Assembly (NCBI GenBank): GCA_013335115.1
Contig: JAAXWQ010000002.1
Location: forward strand, 1-64,000
Direction of reading: 5' to 3'
From: Chlorobiaceae bacterium
Lineage (GTDB): Bacteria; Bacteroidota; Chlorobiia; Chlorobiales; Chlorobiaceae
DNA length: 64,000 nt
Under the pieces are notes generated by a model, which was not told the origin of the DNA, did no database searches, and was given only the letters and a program-made list of their open reading frames with translations. A program made the translations under genes and the position numbers. The first letter of the stretch is position 1. Each line of letters starts with the position of its first letter. Positions 50,295 to 61,302 of the stretch are shown piece by piece.

Positions 50295-50723
50295 TCAGCT
50301 GACGGCGATCTCCTTGCTCTTCTTCTCCTCGGCCTCCTTCTTTGGCACGACGATCTTGAGCACGCCGTTGTCATAGGAGGCTTTGATGTGCTCGCTGTCG
50401 ACGTTGTCGCCGATGGTGAAGCTTCTCGACAGGCTGCCCCAGGAGCGTTCGACCCGGTGGTAGTTCTTCTTCTTCTCCTCCTCCTCCTGCATTCTTTCGG
50501 CGGTGATGCAGAGCACGTCCTCTTCCATCATCACCTTGACGTCCTCCTTCTTCACCCCGGGAATGTCGGCTGAGAGGTAGAACGCCTGGTCATCCTCGCT
50601 GATGTCGACCTTGAAGGTGGGGGCCATCATCGAGCCCATCGAACTGAAGAACGGCGTCAGCCTTTCGTTGAACACATCTTCGAACATCTTCAGGGGATCC
50701 CTTCCGTAAAGCTTGAGATTCAT
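50295..50723 (-). CDS. Hsp20/alpha-crystallin small heat shock protein
   Basis: FKVDISEDDQAFYLSADIPGVKKEDVKVMMEEDVLCITAER; ASYDNGVLKIVVPKKE. Confidence 0.96.
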   Translation of the reverse strand: MNLKLYGRDPLKMFEDVFNERLTPFFSSMGSMMAPTFKVDISEDDQAFYLSADIPGVKKEDVKVMMEEDVLCITAERMQEEEEKKKNYHRVERSWGSLSRSFTIGDNVDSEHIKASYDNGVLKIVVPKKEAEEKKSKEIAVS

Positions 50724-50837
50724 GGCTGCCTCTTCTGTTTTTTCATGTTCTGGTAATCTGCAACAACACGGAACTGCTTTTTAGCAACATTGCCGACCCA
50801 CTCAAAATTCCATGACGGAACGCCCCTCCCGCTGTTT

Positions 50838-51740
50838 TCAGGATCTGGAGGAGGGTTTGCGAAGGGTGCCGATACCGAGCAGGTCTGCAATGTTGGCGTT
50901 CGGATCGAGTACCGGTCGGATACCGGGGGTCGCGCAGGTCATGAGTGTGGTGACTCCCGGGCCGTGGCCGGCTTCACGGCAGTCGCTGTGCACCACGATG
51001 CCGATGGAGACTGCACCCCTGCGGTAGGCTCGCCCGAAGCGGTTGTCCTGATCCATGAGTGCCACGAAATCGCCGAAGCGGATCTTGTCGATGCCGAACT
51101 CCCTGACGGCTTCGGCGTCGCTGGTAACGATATCATAGTCGCCCTTCGCGACATGCGCCGAACCGATGCCGGAGCCCATGCAGTAGGCCGGAACCATGGT
51201 CGTGACCGGGACTTCAAGTACGCCGTCGGCGGCAATCCTGATGCCCATGCGCTTCAGGAGCGAGGGGTCGAGGTTGAAGAGGGCCACGTCAGGGAAGGCG
51301 TCCAGTTTCAGCCCCTGGCCTTTCGAACGGATCATGATGGTGTCGCCGTAGGTCATCTTCTCCTTGGCCTCGCGCGGAAAATCGACGATGATATGCTCTG
51401 AGCCGCCGTGGTGGCCGATGACGGTGCCAGTCGCCCCCTTGGCCTCGCCGGAGACCACCGTGGCGGTGTTGCCGACGCAGGTCAGCAGCTGGACGGTGAC
51501 GTTGGGGTGCTCGTAAGGTTTGTGGGTGTCGGCCGTGCAACTCACGCCCGGCTCGATGTGGTCACCCTGCCAGCCGAACGCCGGGTCGCCGACCTGGATG
51601 TTGAGGGTAATCCCTCCGATGGATGGAAGAATGAACGGGGTACCCTGGTGGTCGACCTCCCAGGTGCCCCGGGTACGGGGATGGCCGGGCTGGCACTGGA
51701 GCAGGAGTTCGACCAGTCGGTCTTCGTTGGTTGCAAGCAT
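50838..51740 (-). CDS. DUF4438-type protein
   Basis: 300-aa [46 protein letters not shown]. Family name from memory. Confidence 0.75.
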   Translation of the reverse strand: MLATNEDRLVELLLQCQPGHPRTRGTWEVDHQGTPFILPSIGGITLNIQVGDPAFGWQGDHIEPGVSCTADTHKPYEHPNVTVQLLTCVGNTATVVSGEAKGATGTVIGHHGGSEHIIVDFPREAKEKMTYGDTIMIRSKGQGLKLDAFPDVALFNLDPSLLKRMGIRIAADGVLEVPVTTMVPAYCMGSGIGSAHVAKGDYDIVTSDAEAVREFGIDKIRFGDFVALMDQDNRFGRAYRRGAVSIGIVVHSDCREAGHGPGVTTLMTCATPGIRPVLDPNANIADLLGIGTLRKPSSRS

Positions 51741-51947
51741 TGCGTTCCTGTTTGGGTTGCGTTCTGGAAAAAGTTCGATGCCATATGCCCGGTATATAGC
51801 ACAATGGCAGCTTTTGCCAAAACCGGATACGGTAGCGCCTCGGAAAGGAGTGCTTTTATTTTAAAAGTTTTCATGGTAGATTGAGGCTCTTTTCTTTACA
51901 AAGCGCTCCAGGGAGCAGAGAGGTATTCCTGAACGAACGATGTCCCC

Positions 51948-52991
51948 ATGCTTTTTTTCAAGCCCCCGTATTTCAATATCCTGCAACGGTTTCAGCGTCC
52001 GACGCGTCATTTGCCGGCAACGGCTTTGCTGATCGTCGCCCTGCTGGCCGCACTCGCCGCCCTTGGCATCACCGATAAAGACGAATTCGGACTGGCGGGC
52101 CCTGCCGTCCCTGCCCGCATCATCGGGGGGGAGCATGAATCGGTAAGGCGGGTCGCGACGCTTGCCGGCACCATATCGACAACCTTTTCCGGGGAGATGT
52201 CGATGAAAAACAGGGGGGAGCTTGCCGAAAAGGTCAAGAGGTTACTTGCATCAAAGGTGAATCTCGACGGTGCTTCGACCAAGGGAGCGTCGTACCGTAT
52301 CCTCTATGAAGAGCAGCTCAACGGTCATGAAGCGGTCAGCACGGGCGACATCCTCTCCGTTGAGGTCGGCACAGGAAAGCAGCGCTTCAACGCTTACCGA
52401 TTCAGGGATGCGGAGGGCGGCATCAGCTATTATGACGAACGTGGACTTGCCGTCACGAACCGGCCACTTCTCCAGCAGCCCTGCATCTACCGGCGCGTCT
52501 CAAGCGAATTCGGCTACCGGAGGCACCCGATCAGCCGGATGATGCACTTCCACGGCGGCGTCGACTTTGCCGCACCGACCGGCACGCCGGTCAGGGCGGT
52601 GGCAGACGGCAACGTCACCTTTAGCGGAAGGAACGGAGGAGCGGGAAACATGGTCACGCTCGCCCATGGCGGGAGAATGCATACCCAGTACCTGCACCTC
52701 AGCCGCTTCGCCCCGGCCTTCGCTTACGGCAGCAGGGTCCGGCAGGGCGACATCATCGGTTACGTCGGCTCCACCGGATCATCGACCGGCCCCCACCTCG
52801 ACTTCCGGGTCATTGTGGACGGCATACTCAAGGATCCCCTGGTAGCGCTAAGGACGCCTGCCCCGAAACGCTCCCTTACCATGCCCGAACTTGCCGGGCT
52901 CCTGGCAAAGATCGACCTGTACAAGGCCGAGGTGGACAACAGCCTCTTCCGGGTAGCCGGCATCTCCGGACATCCGACCGTATCGCTTTGA
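51948..52991 (+). CDS. M23-family metallopeptidase (LytM-like, murein hydrolase)
   Basis: SEFGYRRHPISRMMHFHGGVDFAAPTGTPVRAVADGNVTFSGRNGGAGNMVTLAHGGRMHTQYLHLSRF; GSTGSSTGPHLDFRV. Confidence 0.95.
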   Translation: MLFFKPPYFNILQRFQRPTRHLPATALLIVALLAALAALGITDKDEFGLAGPAVPARIIGGEHESVRRVATLAGTISTTFSGEMSMKNRGELAEKVKRLLASKVNLDGASTKGASYRILYEEQLNGHEAVSTGDILSVEVGTGKQRFNAYRFRDAEGGISYYDERGLAVTNRPLLQQPCIYRRVSSEFGYRRHPISRMMHFHGGVDFAAPTGTPVRAVADGNVTFSGRNGGAGNMVTLAHGGRMHTQYLHLSRFAPAFAYGSRVRQGDIIGYVGSTGSSTGPHLDFRVIVDGILKDPLVALRTPAPKRSLTMPELAGLLAKIDLYKAEVDNSLFRVAGISGHPTVSL

Positions 52992-53027
52992 TCAGGTTCC
53001 GGCTCCGGGCGTTCCGGGGCCGGAAAT

Positions 53028-53447
53028 TCACCCATCCCCATCCCTTACCCTGCCCCGCATCGATTTTACCTCGCTCCGGCGTGTCTTGGATTCGAGTCGT
53101 TGACGCCTCGAGCTACCGGTCGGTGCCGTCGGTCGGCGTGGCTTCGGCTTCCTGAGCCCCTCAAGCAGCAGCTCCTTCAGCCGCAACAGGGCATCCGCCC
53201 TGTTTTTTTCCTGTGAGCGGAACCGTTGCGCCCTGATGACGAGCACCCCGTCCTTCGATATCCGACGGTCGGCGAGTTGCAGCAGGCGTTCCCTGAGTAT
53301 CTGGGGAAGCGATGACGATGCGATGTCGAATCGGAGGTGTACGGCCGTTTCGACCTTGTTGACGTTCTGGCCGCCAGCCCCCTGCGAACGCATGGTCGTG
53401 ATCTCTATTTCATCGTCAGGGACGGAGATGGTGCGGGTAATGATCAT
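53028..53447 (-). CDS. arfB: Peptidyl-tRNA hydrolase ArfB / YaeJ-like
   Basis: TTMRSQGAGGQNVNKVETAVHLRFDI (GGQ motif); Lys/Arg-rich C-terminus. Confidence 0.92.
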   Translation of the reverse strand: MIITRTISVPDDEIEITTMRSQGAGGQNVNKVETAVHLRFDIASSSLPQILRERLLQLADRRISKDGVLVIRAQRFRSQEKNRADALLRLKELLLEGLRKPKPRRPTAPTGSSRRQRLESKTRRSEVKSMRGRVRDGDG

Positions 53448-53620
53448 GATCGGCTCCTTCTTGTTTTCTGAAGGAAAGATACGGACCAAATGAAGGAAGG
53501 CAAACCGTGAAGTGGCCGGTCGGATGGAACTCTTTACCGGCTTCCGATGTCGGTTTTCATATGCATCGCCCCCTTTTCCGGCAGTCTGGACAGAGAACAC
53601 AACGCAACAGGAGGAACACC

Positions 53621-53869
53621 ATGGCAAACAGCGAACAGAAGCACCCGGCAAACACTCCCGGACCGTTCTACGTCACGAGCCCGGATGACCCCGAAGGCCA
53701 GGGCTGCACCGCCTGCACCATCTGCTACACGGCAGCGCCCGAATTCTTCTCGGAGGACAGTGAGGGATACGCCTACGTCTCGCGCCAGCCGGAAACCCAG
53801 GCAGAGGTCGATTTATGCAGGGAGCAGCTCGAAGCCTGCCCGCCAACGGCGATCGGCAACGACGGGTGA
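53621..53869 (+). CDS. Ferredoxin, single-cluster type
   Basis: GCTACTICYTAAPEFFSED (CxxCxxC) and LEACPPTAIG (CP). Confidence 0.88.
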   Translation: MANSEQKHPANTPGPFYVTSPDDPEGQGCTACTICYTAAPEFFSEDSEGYAYVSRQPETQAEVDLCREQLEACPPTAIGNDG

Positions 53870-54037
53870 GGAAGAAACTTCGGGGACGTTCCTGAAATCA
53901 TTAACTTAGCTTTTCAAAGAACAGAGCAAGAGGGGTCCCTGCTTCGCCATCTTTGCTCCGGACACTCCGCTCGCCAGTTCAAGAGGTGAACTGCGGGGGC
54001 TGAAGCCCGGAGCATCTCTATTTCCTTCCCCAACCCC

Positions 54038-54988
54038 TTACCTGATCCCCCAGAGCTTGATCTTGCGGTCGTCGCTGCCGCTGGCGATGATGCGGCCGTC
54101 GGGGGAGATGTCGACCGACTGGACTTCGAGGGTGTGCCCGCGGTAGGTGTGCAGCAGGGTGCCGGCCTTGACGTCCCAGAGGCAGACCCTCTCGTCGTTT
54201 GCGGCACTGGCGAGCACCGAACCGTCGGGGCTGAAGCAGACGCTGCGCACGGCATCCTCGTGACCTTCGAGCACTTTCAGGGTCTGGCCGGATGCGGCGT
54301 CGAGGATCTTGACCTTCGAGTCACGGCCGCACAGCACGATGAGGGTGTCGTCGGGACTGAAGCTGACGGAGTGCGAAAGGGTGTCGCCGGTCTGGTAGCT
54401 GGCGACGTTCTTCCCGCTTTCGACATCCCAGATCCTCACGACCGGCTCTTCGCCGCAGCTCACGAGCCGCTTGCCGTCATGGCTCCAGGCCAGGCACTCG
54501 ATGTAGGATTTGTGGCCGAGGAACCGTGAGGTCTCTTTGCCGGTCTCGACGTCCCACAGGCGGATGGTGGTATCGCGGGAGCAGGTGGCCAGCACTTTGC
54601 CATCCGGGCTGAAGGCGACCATGCGCACCGCCGTGTCATGCCCTTTGCAGACATGCAGGCAGGCCCCGGTCGCGGCGTCCCAGATGCGGGCCGTGCTGTC
54701 GGTACTGCCGCTGGCGAGCCGGTTGCCGTCCGGGCTGTAGTCGATGCACTCGACCCAGGTGTCGTGACCCTTCATGGTATGGATCGGTTTGCCGGACTCG
54801 ACGTCCCAAAGCATGACCAGTTCATCGAAGCCGCCGCTCACAAGCTTTTTGCCGTCGGGGCTGAACTTGACCCCGAGCACGCGGTCGAGGTGCCCCTCCA
54901 TGGTCTTGATGAGGTTGACGTCCTCTTTGACCGTCGGACGCTTCAGTTCCTCTTCCTTCTTCCCGAAAATCCTTGACAAGAAACCCAT
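54038..54988 (-). CDS. WD40-repeat protein, seven blades
   Basis: Seven GH...SPDG...WD repeats with 42-residue spacing. Confidence 0.95.
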   Translation of the reverse strand: MGFLSRIFGKKEEELKRPTVKEDVNLIKTMEGHLDRVLGVKFSPDGKKLVSGGFDELVMLWDVESGKPIHTMKGHDTWVECIDYSPDGNRLASGSTDSTARIWDAATGACLHVCKGHDTAVRMVAFSPDGKVLATCSRDTTIRLWDVETGKETSRFLGHKSYIECLAWSHDGKRLVSCGEEPVVRIWDVESGKNVASYQTGDTLSHSVSFSPDDTLIVLCGRDSKVKILDAASGQTLKVLEGHEDAVRSVCFSPDGSVLASAANDERVCLWDVKAGTLLHTYRGHTLEVQSVDISPDGRIIASGSDDRKIKLWGIR

Positions 54989-55135
54989 GGATGTATGATC
55001 ATTTTGATGGTTGATTCCAAACGGCGCCGCCGCTACCGGCATGCCTGCATATCCTGACTCGGAATTTAAGAAATTTTCCCGGCAACCCACAGGATCGGGC
55101 AGAACGTTTGCTGGCGGCCCGACTGCCGTCAAGCC

Positions 55136-56287
55136 TCACTCCTTCCGGAATCGGTAACTCCTCCCCTTCCAGACCGGTCCGCTGCCGAAAACGCCTTGCC
55201 GAAACGAGTTGAAGGCGATCAGGATCAGCACGACCTGTGATGCGGCATGCAGCAAGCCCGGCCATAAAGGTTGCCGGAATTTCAGGGAAACGATGATGCG
55301 GCTGCACACGGCGACAAGGATCTGGGCGGCCGGCAGCCAGAGCCCGGCTACCGTGATTTCGCCACGGAGCAGGGCGGCTGCGGCGAAACCCCACGGGGCA
55401 AGGTAGAGCATCGCCACCATGGCCATGAGGGCGAACAGGCCCGGGACGTTTTCCCCCAACCCGGCAAAGAGGTTCTTGGAAAAGCCTGACCATATATCAC
55501 CGAGCCCCCGGTACATCCGGCAGTTCACGGCGTCGGTGCCGTTGTAGGCAACGACCCTCCCTCCGGCGCCCTTCATTTTCTTGCAGAGCCAGACATCCTC
55601 GACGATGTTGCTGCAGACCGAACGGTGCCCCCCGATCGTCAGGTATGCCTCGCGCCGGAACAGTATGAACTGGCCGATAGCGTAACAGAAGGCAGGCGAA
55701 CCGCATCCGCTCACCAGCCCGATGGGCAGGTAGCTGAAGAGAATATGGTAGACGAGCGGCACGACAAGCCCCTCCCAGAAGGAGCCGAGCTCCTGGAAGG
55801 GCGTCAGGGAGAGCATGTCTGCACGGCTCGCGGACATGGCGGCCACGGCGCGGCGGAGGGCGTCGGGGCGGTGCCGGGTGTCGGCGTCGGTGAAAAGCAG
55901 CAGTTCCCCGGTACAGTTAGCGGAAAGCTGCTGGCAGGCCCATGCCTTGCCGTGCCAGCCGTCGGGCAGGGGCGCCCCCTTGATGAAACAGAGCTTCTGC
56001 CCTCCCGGTCCGGCGGCAAGCCGTTCGAGCTCGCGCCAGGTTTCGTCCGTAGAGTGGTCATCGAGCACGATGACTTCGAAATCCTGGTAATCCTGGGCGA
56101 GGAGCGAGGCGACGCAGCCACCGATGTTCGACTCCTCGTCACGCGCCGGCACGAGTAGCGAAACCCTCGGCCCGGAAGTGACGCAACCAGCCCCTGGAGG
56201 AAGGTCAGGCAGGTCGACGAGGTTCCTGAGGATGATACCGAGGAACACCAGCAGGCATCCGAGAATGAAAATCTGATAAATCACCAT
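55136..56287 (-). CDS. cruC: Family 2 glycosyltransferase (CruC-like chlorobactene glucosyltransferase by neighbourhood)
   Basis: VSLLVPARDEESNIGGCVASLLAQDYQDFEVIVLDDHSTDETW; LFTDADTRHRPDAL; membrane segments; lies near bchK as in Chlorobaculum. Confidence 0.65.
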   Translation of the reverse strand: MVIYQIFILGCLLVFLGIILRNLVDLPDLPPGAGCVTSGPRVSLLVPARDEESNIGGCVASLLAQDYQDFEVIVLDDHSTDETWRELERLAAGPGGQKLCFIKGAPLPDGWHGKAWACQQLSANCTGELLLFTDADTRHRPDALRRAVAAMSASRADMLSLTPFQELGSFWEGLVVPLVYHILFSYLPIGLVSGCGSPAFCYAIGQFILFRREAYLTIGGHRSVCSNIVEDVWLCKKMKGAGGRVVAYNGTDAVNCRMYRGLGDIWSGFSKNLFAGLGENVPGLFALMAMVAMLYLAPWGFAAAALLRGEITVAGLWLPAAQILVAVCSRIIVSLKFRQPLWPGLLHAASQVVLILIAFNSFRQGVFGSGPVWKGRSYRFRKE

Positions 56288-56407
56288 GGTAAAAAAAAGG
56301 CCGCACGAAGCGGCCTTGCGTAAAGATGCATTTCAGTCAGGAGCCAGCATCATATCCTTTTTGTCCTTGCTGTCCCTGCTGTCATTTCAGTCCTTTATTC
56401 TTATTTC

Positions 56408-57292
56408 TCAGTCAATCAGCTTGTTGATGTTATACTCGAAAATCCCCTCGGCGCCGGCGCGCTTCAGCTCGGGGATCAGTTTGCGCACGATCTTCTCGGC
56501 GACGATGACTTCCAGCGCCACCCACTTGCCATCGGCAAGGTCCGACACGGTCGGCTGGCGAAGCGCGGGAATGACCGACATGATGGTGTCGATCGACGAC
56601 TTCGGGGCGTTCATCTTCAGGCCGACCTTACCCTGTGCGTTGATGGCGCCCTGCAGGAGCAGTGCCATGCTTTCGATCTTCTCGCGCTTCCACGGATCTT
56701 CCCATGCTGCCCGGTTGGCGATGAGCTTGGTGTTGGATTCGAGGACGGTTTCGACGATCCTGAGCTTGTTGGCACGGAGCGACGAACCGGTCTCGGTCAC
56801 CTCGACGATGGCGTCGGCGAGCTCCGGCGGCTTGACCTCGGTAGCGCCCCAGCTGAACTCGACCGATGCGTTGACACCGTTGGCGGCGAGGTACTTCTTC
56901 GTGATGTTCACCACTTCGGTGGCGATGTGCTTGCCTTCGAGGTCCTTGACCGACTTGATGGACGAACTCTCCGGCACGGCCAGCACCCAGCGGACAGGAC
57001 GCATGGAGGCCTTGGAGTAGACCAGGTCGGCCACTTCGACCACATCGGCGTCGGTCTCGATGATCCAGTCCTTGCCGGTCAGGCCGGCGTCGAACGCACC
57101 CTGGGAGACGTAGCGGGCCATCTCCTGCGCACGGATGAGGATGGCTTCCAGTTCGTCGTCGTCGATCGACGGGAAGTAGGAACGGCTCTGGACGGAAAAC
57201 TTGAATCCGGCGTTGGCGAAAAGTTCGAGGGTCGAATCCTGCAGGCTGCCTTTCGGAAGGCCCAGCTTCAATACCTTGCTGCTATTGGTCAT
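56408..57292 (-). CDS. hisG: ATP phosphoribosyltransferase (long form)
   Basis: [39 protein letters not shown]-terminal regulatory domain. Confidence 0.95.
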   Translation of the reverse strand: MTNSSKVLKLGLPKGSLQDSTLELFANAGFKFSVQSRSYFPSIDDDELEAILIRAQEMARYVSQGAFDAGLTGKDWIIETDADVVEVADLVYSKASMRPVRWVLAVPESSSIKSVKDLEGKHIATEVVNITKKYLAANGVNASVEFSWGATEVKPPELADAIVEVTETGSSLRANKLRIVETVLESNTKLIANRAAWEDPWKREKIESMALLLQGAINAQGKVGLKMNAPKSSIDTIMSVIPALRQPTVSDLADGKWVALEVIVAEKIVRKLIPELKRAGAEGIFEYNINKLID

Positions 57293-57318
57293 TGGGTAGG
57301 TAATAGGTGATGGTTGAC

Positions 57319-58050
57319 TTAGAGTTCCCTGATCCGGAATTGTCCCTCGTCGTAGACGCCGTAGGGAAAGCGGCCTTCGATCCATGTCCCGAGGTTGACG
57401 TAGGTGGCGCCCGTTTCGTCGACAGGCTCCATCCGACCGGCATGGTTATGGCCGCAGACAAAATAATCAAAAACACGTTCCCGAGCGAGTGCTGCCGCGA
57501 ATTCGATCAGGCGCTTCGGTTCGTACTTCGTGTCCGCCGGCTTGTGGTAACGGCTGAGGCGCGAAAACTTCATCATCAGGGCGGTGGCGAGGTCGGGGTG
57601 GAACCCGGTGAGCAGCCCGAGGTTGAAGCGGTTCCTGACGAAACGGGCGAAGAGCTTGTAGCCAAGGTCACCCTCCCCGAGCCCGTCGCCATGCGCCACA
57701 AGGAAGAGCCGCCCGTCGTGCCGGACCTCCTGCATGCCGTAGCGTGTCTTCACGCCGAGCTCTTCGTCGAAATAGCGGCCCAGCTCGAAATCGTGGTTGC
57801 CCGCTAGGTAAGAGACCTCCACGCCGCTGCGGGCAAGCCCGGAGAGCATGCAGAGGAACCGGGTGAATCCTTTGGGGATGACGTGCCGGTATTCCATCCA
57901 GTAGTCGAGGATATCGCCCACCAGGTAGAGCGCCCCTCCATCATTCCGGATCATCGAGAACAGGGTTTCGAGGCGATCGAGCTTGATGCGCTCGGCCTGC
58001 GTGTCCTGCAGGCCGAGATGGATGTCGCTGACGAAATAGAGTGCCGGCAT
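57319..58050 (-). CDS. Metallophosphoesterase, UDP-2,3-diacylglucosamine hydrolase-like
   Basis: [48 protein letters not shown]. Confidence 0.9.
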   Translation of the reverse strand: MPALYFVSDIHLGLQDTQAERIKLDRLETLFSMIRNDGGALYLVGDILDYWMEYRHVIPKGFTRFLCMLSGLARSGVEVSYLAGNHDFELGRYFDEELGVKTRYGMQEVRHDGRLFLVAHGDGLGEGDLGYKLFARFVRNRFNLGLLTGFHPDLATALMMKFSRLSRYHKPADTKYEPKRLIEFAAALARERVFDYFVCGHNHAGRMEPVDETGATYVNLGTWIEGRFPYGVYDEGQFRIREL

Positions 58051-58063
58051 CACGGGGCGGGTT

Positions 58064-58777
58064 TCACAGCACTGAGGCAAGGCCGATCACGGCCGCCGGA
58101 ATGAGCAGGTTGTCGACCTCTTTCGGGCTGGCGCCCTCGATGAGGGTACACACCAGGGCGATGATGCCGATCTTGACGGGATCGTAGGCTTCGGGCACGA
58201 TCAGCTTGACGAAGATGAGGCCGGCAAGGAAGCTGCCGAAGAAGAATGCGAGGCTGCCCTCGACACTCTTTTCGCTGAGAATCTTGTACTTGATGCGGCC
58301 CATCCTGGTGCCGACGATCGGCGCGAGGCCGTCGCCCCAGCCGAGCACAGCCATGGCGAGCACTCCGGCGAACTGCTTGTAGTAGAGCGTTCCGCAGATC
58401 ATGGCCACGACGACGAAATAGAGGGTCCCCTTGAGCAGCTCGCGCTTGTCGCCGGTCCTGGTCATGGTCTTGACCGCCTGGTCGTCCTCAGCCGCGAACA
58501 GCCCCTTCTGGATGAGCAGCAGGGTCCATACGGCGAACACGGTGATGTTCAGGTAGTGCGACCAGTCACCCTCGTGGAACAGGGGCAGGAAGATGATGGT
58601 CGATCCCGCGCAGATGTGGGTGATCTTGCGGCTGATGTCGCGTGGCAGGCCGTGGTTGGTCACCAGGTAGTCCATCAGCGGAGGGATGCTGAAGACGTAG
58701 ACGAAGGTGAGCAGGGTCACCAGGGCGTTGTGCCAGACAATGGGAAGTGAAAAAAATGTCGGTTCGCTCGGCATCAT
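58064..58777 (-). CDS. Membrane protein of the phytol/dolichol kinase-phosphatidate cytidylyltransferase superfamily
   Basis: ISRKITHICAGSTIIFLPLF; GVLAMAVLGWGDGLAPIVGTRMG; VEGSLAFFFGSF; multiple TM segments. Confidence 0.78.
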   Translation of the reverse strand: MMPSEPTFFSLPIVWHNALVTLLTFVYVFSIPPLMDYLVTNHGLPRDISRKITHICAGSTIIFLPLFHEGDWSHYLNITVFAVWTLLLIQKGLFAAEDDQAVKTMTRTGDKRELLKGTLYFVVVAMICGTLYYKQFAGVLAMAVLGWGDGLAPIVGTRMGRIKYKILSEKSVEGSLAFFFGSFLAGLIFVKLIVPEAYDPVKIGIIALVCTLIEGASPKEVDNLLIPAAVIGLASVL

Positions 58778-58842
58778 GGCTCCTCCAGGTTATGAGGGTT
58801 GGAAAGAAGAGGTCCGTTTGTGTTCCGGGTCGGCGCGGCGGG

Positions 58843-59841
58843 TCACATATACTTGATCCCGATGAGCGCGGCTGCGAACATCTGGTTGGTCAGGAACAGG
58901 AAGTTGTTGGCTACCTGGAACCGCAGGAATGCGTTGTGCTCGTGCACGTCGCTCTTACCGATGGCGTTGCCGAAGCCGTCATCAACGGCATGTTGCATGA
59001 AGGAGACGCCGGATTTCGGGTCGCGGTACAGCGGCACCTGGATGAACACGTTGAGAGAGAGGCCGGCAAGGACGCCCCAGAACAGCACCGTGAATCCCCA
59101 GGTCCAGGCAAGCCATGCGAAGACCGCAAAGACAATGTCGATGATCATGAACGCAACCAGGAAGGTACCCTTCGATCCGATCATGACGGCAAGTGACTTC
59201 ATGCCACCCTTGGCATCCCCCTCCTTCGACTTGAAGTCGTTCATGATGATCAGGGCGACGGCCATGAAGAAATTGAGCGTCCCGAGCCAGATCACTTCAG
59301 GCCGGATCTCGCTGAACAGGGCATTTGCGGAAACATAGGTGATGAAGCCGTAGGATAAGCCGACTGCCGGTGCCGAGAACAGGATATTCTTCTTCAGCTT
59401 GAGCGGCGGGGCCGAGTAGATGAATCCCACGACGAGGCCGGCAATCAGGGATCCGACGAAGACGATGCCTCGTTGCCCGCCGATATGCAGTCCGAGGAAG
59501 GAGCTCAGCACCACGGCGGTGACGAGCACGATGCTCCAGTTCCAGGCCGCCTCGGTTTCGGTCAGGCGTCCCGAGGGAATCGGACGGGTAGGTTCGTTGA
59601 TCCGATCGAGATCGAGGTCGTAGTAGTCGTTCACCGACTGGCTGAACCCGGTGCCGAGAGGGCCGTAGAGCAGGAACAGGGCGAACAGCAGCAGGTAGTC
59701 GTGCAGGGTCGGCTGCATGGCCCCGGAGGCCATCACCCCGCCGGCAAGGCAGGGAAATACGCTGATCCAGGTGACCGGGTCGAGCAGTTCGAGATGGGCT
59801 TTGACTTTGTCTGCAAATCCTGTTCGTGAGGCTCCTGACAT
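58843..59841 (-). CDS. bchK: (Bacterio)chlorophyll synthase, BchK-like UbiA prenyltransferase
   Basis: GTGFSQSVNDYYDLDLDRINEPTRPIPSGRLTETEAAW; NDFKSKEGDAKGGMKSLAVMIG; synteny with cruC. Could be bchG by sequence alone. Confidence 0.82.
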   Translation of the reverse strand: MSGASRTGFADKVKAHLELLDPVTWISVFPCLAGGVMASGAMQPTLHDYLLLFALFLLYGPLGTGFSQSVNDYYDLDLDRINEPTRPIPSGRLTETEAAWNWSIVLVTAVVLSSFLGLHIGGQRGIVFVGSLIAGLVVGFIYSAPPLKLKKNILFSAPAVGLSYGFITYVSANALFSEIRPEVIWLGTLNFFMAVALIIMNDFKSKEGDAKGGMKSLAVMIGSKGTFLVAFMIIDIVFAVFAWLAWTWGFTVLFWGVLAGLSLNVFIQVPLYRDPKSGVSFMQHAVDDGFGNAIGKSDVHEHNAFLRFQVANNFLFLTNQMFAAALIGIKYM

Positions 59842-59947
59842 AACAACTGCTTTTGGGAAAGGCTTCCTGCCGATTGATGGTAATGCTCTGTATGTTAAGG
59901 CAATTTACGAATCCCCGCCAAGATATGAAACATCAGGCATCGATCAT

Positions 59948-61273
59948 TTAGCCGACCGCCTCGCCGGCAAGGGTGGCCGACGTCGCATCGGTGATCCTGA
60001 CCCGGACAAGGTCGCCCGGATTAAAGCCTCCACGCTCGAACACCACCGCCCGGTTCGTGCCGGTCCGGCCCATGAGCCGGGAGCTGGCCCGACGGCTTTC
60101 GGATTCCGCGAGCACTTCGACCGTCCGGCCGACATCCTCGAGGTAACGCTCCAACGAAATCGCTTGCTGCCGTTCGATCACCTCCTGCAGGCGGGCTTTC
60201 TTGAGCCCCTCCGGCACGTCGTCGGGCAGGTTCCTGTCCGCCCAGGTGCCGGGCCGGACGGAGTAGTAAAACATGAACGATGAATCGAAACGGACCTCAT
60301 CCATGAGCGACAGGGTCTCGCGGTGCTCCTCGTCGGTTTCGGTGCAGAAGCCGGAGATGAGGTCGGTGGTAAGGGCGGCGTCGGGCATGATGGTGCGGAT
60401 CATGTCGATCTTGCGCAGGTACGCTTCGCGTGAATGGCCGCGACGCATCAGCTGGAGGATCCTCGTCGAGCCCGACTGCACGGGGAGGTGGATATGCCTG
60501 CAGATGTTCGGCATTCCGGCGATCACCCGAACGAGCTCCTCGGAGATATCCTTCGGATGCGAGGTGGTGAAACGGATGCGCATGCCGGGAACGGCGCGGC
60601 TGACAGCTTCGAGGAGCCCGGCGAAGTCCAGCCCCCGGACTGCGTCGAGGTACGAATTGACGTTCTGGCCAAGCAGGGTCACCTCGCGGAACCCCGAATC
60701 CGCAAGCTCCCGGGTCTCGTCTACGACCCGCTGCAACGGCACGCTCCTTTCGCGCCCCCTGGTTACGGGCACCACGCAAAAAGCACAGCTGTTGTTGCAG
60801 CCTCGCATGACCGGCAGGAACGCACTGATCTTTCCTGTCCGAACGGGATCGATGCCGGCATAAGTCTCCTGGTGGTCGTACTCGAGCCTCGACTGCCGGG
60901 CGCCCTGGCGGGCGTTGGCGATCATGGAGGGCAGCGAGCGGTAGTTGTCGGGTCCGGCGACGAAGTCAACCCAGGGATGGGCGTCGAAGAAGGGCTGCTT
61001 CTCGAACTGGGGGACGCAACCGATCACCCCGACGACCAGTGACCGGTGCTTCCGCTTTCGCCCCTTGAGCTGCTGCAGGAAATTCCCGATACGGTCGACG
61101 GCGTTTTCGCGGACAGCACAGGAGTTGAGCAGGATGATCCCTGCGGAATCCTCGTCCGGCGCAGGCTCGTAGCCCGAGGCCCCGAGCACTGAGGAGACGA
61201 TTTCGGTATCGGCCTGGTTCATCTGGCAGCCGAAGGTATGGATGAAAAACAATGTTGGATTGCGGTCGGCCAT
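59948..61273 (-). CDS. miaB: tRNA-2-methylthio-N6-dimethylallyladenosine synthase
   Basis: [50 protein letters not shown]-like C-terminus. Confidence 0.96.
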   Translation of the reverse strand: MADRNPTLFFIHTFGCQMNQADTEIVSSVLGASGYEPAPDEDSAGIILLNSCAVRENAVDRIGNFLQQLKGRKRKHRSLVVGVIGCVPQFEKQPFFDAHPWVDFVAGPDNYRSLPSMIANARQGARQSRLEYDHQETYAGIDPVRTGKISAFLPVMRGCNNSCAFCVVPVTRGRERSVPLQRVVDETRELADSGFREVTLLGQNVNSYLDAVRGLDFAGLLEAVSRAVPGMRIRFTTSHPKDISEELVRVIAGMPNICRHIHLPVQSGSTRILQLMRRGHSREAYLRKIDMIRTIMPDAALTTDLISGFCTETDEEHRETLSLMDEVRFDSSFMFYYSVRPGTWADRNLPDDVPEGLKKARLQEVIERQQAISLERYLEDVGRTVEVLAESESRRASSRLMGRTGTNRAVVFERGGFNPGDLVRVRITDATSATLAGEAVG

Positions 61274-61302
61274 AAGGGAGGATCGATTCACGGTTGCAGT
61301 AC

